Of a stretch of DNA of 32,659 nt, positions 30,487-32,659 are shown in pieces. The position numbers and the translations under genes are program-made. The stretch is taken from assembly GCA_027486895.1 (NCBI GenBank), contig JAIXOE010000061.1:1-32659 (forward strand), given 5' to 3'. The DNA is from Sphingomonadales bacterium (GTDB lineage: Bacteria; Pseudomonadota; Alphaproteobacteria; Sphingomonadales; Sphingomonadaceae). Numbering within the stretch: the first letter of the stretch is position 1; each line of letters begins with the position of its first letter. Under the pieces are notes generated by a model. It was not told the DNA's origin and searched no databases. It saw only the letters and a program-made list of their open reading frames with translations.

Positions 30487-31220
30487 ACGATAAGGTCGTG
30501 CCGTTGATGAAGCCGCGTTCCGACTTGGGCGTGCGGACATTGTCGAGCGTTGCCATGATGTCGGTCGCCATCGGCGCAATCTGGCTCGGCGGTTATGCGT
30601 TTATGGCGCTAATCGTTCTGGTCGGATTGGGCGTATATTGGGAATTTGCAAAGCTGACGCTTGGCTTTGCCGGCAATCTACCTGCGCGCATCATGTGGCT
30701 TGTCGGCGGATTTTTGTACGTTGGACTGGCCTGTTTCACGTTGCTGCTGTTTAGCGCACCGTTTTTTGGAATGACGCCGACGATCATGCTCATCGCAGGC
30801 GTGATTGGAACCGATGTCGGGGCATATTTTGCCGGACGGACATTCGGCGGGCCAAAAATTGCGCCGCGGATCAGTCCATCGAAAACATGGTCCGGTTTGC
30901 TGGGTGGGATGGTTGGCGCAGGCCTGACTATGATTGCTATTCAGGCTGCGATTTACGCATTCAGGGGCGGCCATGCGGGCGATGGCGACGTTTATCTGGC
31001 GTACGGTTGGCAAAGGCTTGCCTTGACCGGCGCCGCACTTGCTGTGGTTGCGCAAATTGGCGATTTTTTCGAAAGCTGGATGAAGCGACGGGCAGGCGTA
31101 AAGGACTCGGGCGGACTTATCCCGGGACATGGCGGATTGTTTGATCGCACAGACGGTTTGATTGCCGTCGCATTTGTCGCCGGCCTGATAACTGTTTCGC
31201 AGAGCGTAATGGGCAGTTAG
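30483..31220 (+). CDS. cdsA: Phosphatidate cytidylyltransferase (CDP-diglyceride synthase)
   Basis: 245 residues, hydrophobic, about seven membrane spans. It carries the complete C-terminal family signature [20 protein letters not shown] followed by GLFDRTDG, whose acidic residues bind metal and [16 protein letters not shown] is the other conserved stretch. Makes CDP-diacylglycerol for phospholipid synthesis in the inner membrane. The ATG overlaps the uppS stop by 4 bases and dxr begins 2 bases after its end, so the three are one transcription unit. Confidence 0.96.
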   Translation: MNDKVVPLMKPRSDLGVRTLSSVAMMSVAIGAIWLGGYAFMALIVLVGLGVYWEFAKLTLGFAGNLPARIMWLVGGFLYVGLACFTLLLFSAPFFGMTPTIMLIAGVIGTDVGAYFAGRTFGGPKIAPRISPSKTWSGLLGGMVGAGLTMIAIQAAIYAFRGGHAGDGDVYLAYGWQRLALTGAALAVVAQIGDFFESWMKRRAGVKDSGGLIPGHGGLFDRTDGLIAVAFVAGLITVSQSVMGS

Positions 31221-31222
31221 CG

Positions 31223-32389
31223 ATGACACGCAGCATTTCGATATTCGGGGCCACTGGCTCTGTTGGCCTCTCCACCCTGGACCTCGTGCGGCAGCACCGC
31301 GACGCGTATCGCGTCGTTGCGTTGACCGCCAATGGCAACGCATCAGCAATCGCAAAGCTCGCCATTGAATTTGGCGCTGAACTCGCGGTTGTTGCCGATG
31401 AGGCTGCGTATCCGGAATTGAAAGAAGCTCTGGAAGGCACTGGTATTGAAGCGGCTGCAGGAGCGCAAGCGCTTGTCGAGGCTGCTCAGCGTGATGTCGA
31501 CTGGACTATGGCGTCTATTGTGGGATGCGCTGGACTGCCGCCAACCATGGCCGCGATACAGGCGGGTAAGACTGTCGCTCTTGCCAACAAGGAAGCGCTG
31601 GTTTCGGCAGGTGCGTTGATGATGGCCGCTGTGCGGCAATCGGGCGCTGCTTTACTGCCGGTCGACAGCGAGCATAATGCCATTTTTCAGTGCCTTGCAG
31701 GTGGCAAGCTGGAACATGTGCGTAAAATCACGCTGACCGCAAGTGGCGGCCCATTCCGGTCATTCTCACTTGACCAAATGCGCGGCGTCACACCGGCACA
31801 GGCAGTTGCGCATCCCAATTGGGACATGGGCGCAAAGATTAGCGTCGATTCTGCGACCATGATGAACAAGGGCCTTGAGCTGATTGAGGCATTTCATCTG
31901 TTTCCGGTTGGGCTCGATAAGCTCGACATTCTGGTGCATCCGCAATCGGTGATCCATTCTATGGTTGAGTATGCCGATTGTTCGACACTGGCGCAGCTTG
32001 GTTCGCCAGATATGCGCATACCAATCGCCAGCGCGCTGGCATGGCCCGAGCGTATCGCCACCAACTGCAAACCGCTGGACCTCGCGACCATCGGTCAACT
32101 GACGTTCGAGCAGCCCGACATTGTCCGCTTTCCTGCGCTTCGCTTGGCCCGTGCGGCCATAACCGAGGGTGGTGCAAAGCCGGCAATCCTGAATGCGGCC
32201 AATGAAGTGGCTGTCGAAGCGTTCTTAGGCGGTCGGATTGGCTTTCTGGACATCGCCAATTTGGTAGAGGCAACATTGACGGCCTATGTGCCGGCCGCAC
32301 CGATGAATTTGGACGATCTGTTCAGCATCGATGCAGATGCCCGCATCTATGCGCGGCGCGAACTGGAGAAATTGACGCGTGGTAACTGA
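31223..32389 (+). CDS. dxr: 1-deoxy-D-xylulose-5-phosphate reductoisomerase
   Basis: 388 residues, family-standard. NADPH site SIFGATGSVGLSTLDLV (3-19); LANKEALVSAG; PVDSEHNAIFQ with Asp and Glu metal ligands; MNKGLELIEA with the third Glu; HPQSVIHSMVEY containing the substrate-binding His. Converts DXP to MEP, the committed step of the MEP isoprenoid route, and therefore feeds the neighbouring uppS. Fosmidomycin target in other bacteria. Overlaps the GTG of rseP by 11 bases. Confidence 0.98.
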   Translation: MTRSISIFGATGSVGLSTLDLVRQHRDAYRVVALTANGNASAIAKLAIEFGAELAVVADEAAYPELKEALEGTGIEAAAGAQALVEAAQRDVDWTMASIVGCAGLPPTMAAIQAGKTVALANKEALVSAGALMMAAVRQSGAALLPVDSEHNAIFQCLAGGKLEHVRKITLTASGGPFRSFSLDQMRGVTPAQAVAHPNWDMGAKISVDSATMMNKGLELIEAFHLFPVGLDKLDILVHPQSVIHSMVEYADCSTLAQLGSPDMRIPIASALAWPERIATNCKPLDLATIGQLTFEQPDIVRFPALRLARAAITEGGAKPAILNAANEVAVEAFLGGRIGFLDIANLVEATLTAYVPAAPMNLDDLFSIDADARIYARRELEKLTRGN

Positions 32390-32659
32390 ATCCCCCAATA
32401 TCTTTTTGACCTTGATCGCGTTCATTGCGTTGATCGGGTCGCTCGTTGTTGTGCATGAGCTTGGACATTATTCTGTGGGTCGTTGGTTCGGTGTGAAGGC
32501 CGAAAAATTCTCGATTGGCTTTGGTCCGCAAATCTGGGGCAGGGTCGACAAGCGCGGCACGTTGTGGCGCATTGGATTGCTGCCACTGGGCGGATTTGTG
32601 CAGTTTGCTGGTGACATGAACCCATCGAGCCAGGCCGATGAAAGCTGGAAGCAACTGCC
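32379..32659 (+). CDS. rseP: RIP metalloprotease RseP / site-2 protease (5' part, runs off the window)
   Basis: The first 93 codons. An N-terminal span (IFLTLIAFIALIGSLVVV) carries the zinc-protease motif HELGH, followed by the AEKFSIGFGPQIWG stretch and LPLGGFVQFAGDMNP, all characteristic of the RseP/MmpA site-2 protease family (before the PDZ domain, which is beyond the end). Start is GTG at 32379, with GGAG about 10 bases upstream; there is no in-frame ATG before the membrane span. Cleaves anti-sigma factors or signal-peptide remnants inside the membrane. The dxr-rseP adjacency is standard and is normally followed by bamA. Confidence 0.95.
   Translation, partial: MVTESPNIFLTLIAFIALIGSLVVVHELGHYSVGRWFGVKAEKFSIGFGPQIWGRVDKRGTLWRIGLLPLGGFVQFAGDMNPSSQADESWKQL

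Noticed and set aside
1-32659. CRISPR arrays, tRNA or rRNA genes, insertion sequences, prophage
   Set aside because: No regularly spaced repeats, cloverleaf-forming sequences, transposase or phage motifs were seen; the only RNA gene recognised is the SRP RNA.

Overview
The window reads as a contiguous piece of chromosome from an alphaproteobacterium, most likely Sphingomonadales (Sphingomonas, Sphingopyxis or Sphingorhabdus type). The support is gene content and order (SRP RNA just before dnaX-ybaB; rpsB-tsf-pyrH-frr-uppS-cdsA-dxr-rseP; a TorF-type porin beside glutamine-synthetase-like genes), moderately high GC, many 4-base ATGA/GTGA gene overlaps, and an SOS box of the alphaproteobacterial GTTC-N7-GTTC kind. 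I see no phage, transposase, CRISPR array or tRNA. Assignments come from reading motifs, not from database searches.

Left part, bases 1-3780 (minus strand): a choline-to-glycine-betaine operon. Its first gene is an uninterrupted fusion of the BetI repressor (TetR family) with the BetB betaine-aldehyde dehydrogenase. BetA choline dehydrogenase and the start of another FAD oxidoreductase follow. A BetI-like inverted repeat covers the predicted promoter, and the promoter spacing predicts a transcript starting at or very near the ATG. The fusion would be an enzyme that is also its own operon's repressor, comparable in logic to PutA.

Bases 4018-7437 (minus) hold a tightly overlapping four-gene set: a GT2 glycosyltransferase, a multispanning membrane protein resembling the LPG-synthase/UPF0104 flippase fold, a secreted DUF2141 protein and a GT4 glycosyltransferase. 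It looks like a small envelope glycolipid or glycan system of unknown product. Bases 7910-12503 hold two alpha/beta hydrolases (one haloalkane-dehalogenase-like), a LacI regulator, alanine dehydrogenase and a divergent Lrp-type regulator. Bases 12504-13161 are a structured non-coding stretch with one tiny membrane-peptide ORF and a long hairpin.

Bases 13162-19349 (plus) form a polyamine-utilisation-like cluster: outer-membrane porin, gamma-glutamyl-amine ligase, PuuB-like oxidase, class III aminotransferase and a second gamma-glutamyl-amine ligase. A PilZ protein converges on its end. Bases 19796-25113 are housekeeping: ffs RNA, dnaX, ybaB, lon and a HU gene. Two small minus-strand genes follow; one, a 79-residue membrane protein, has an SOS box upstream and is a candidate damage-induced division inhibitor. 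Bases 26234-32659 are the classical run for ribosomal protein S2, EF-Ts, UMP kinase, ribosome recycling factor, and undecaprenyl-PP, CDP-diacylglycerol and MEP-pathway enzymes, ending inside rseP. Several palindromic intergenic elements sit between these genes.
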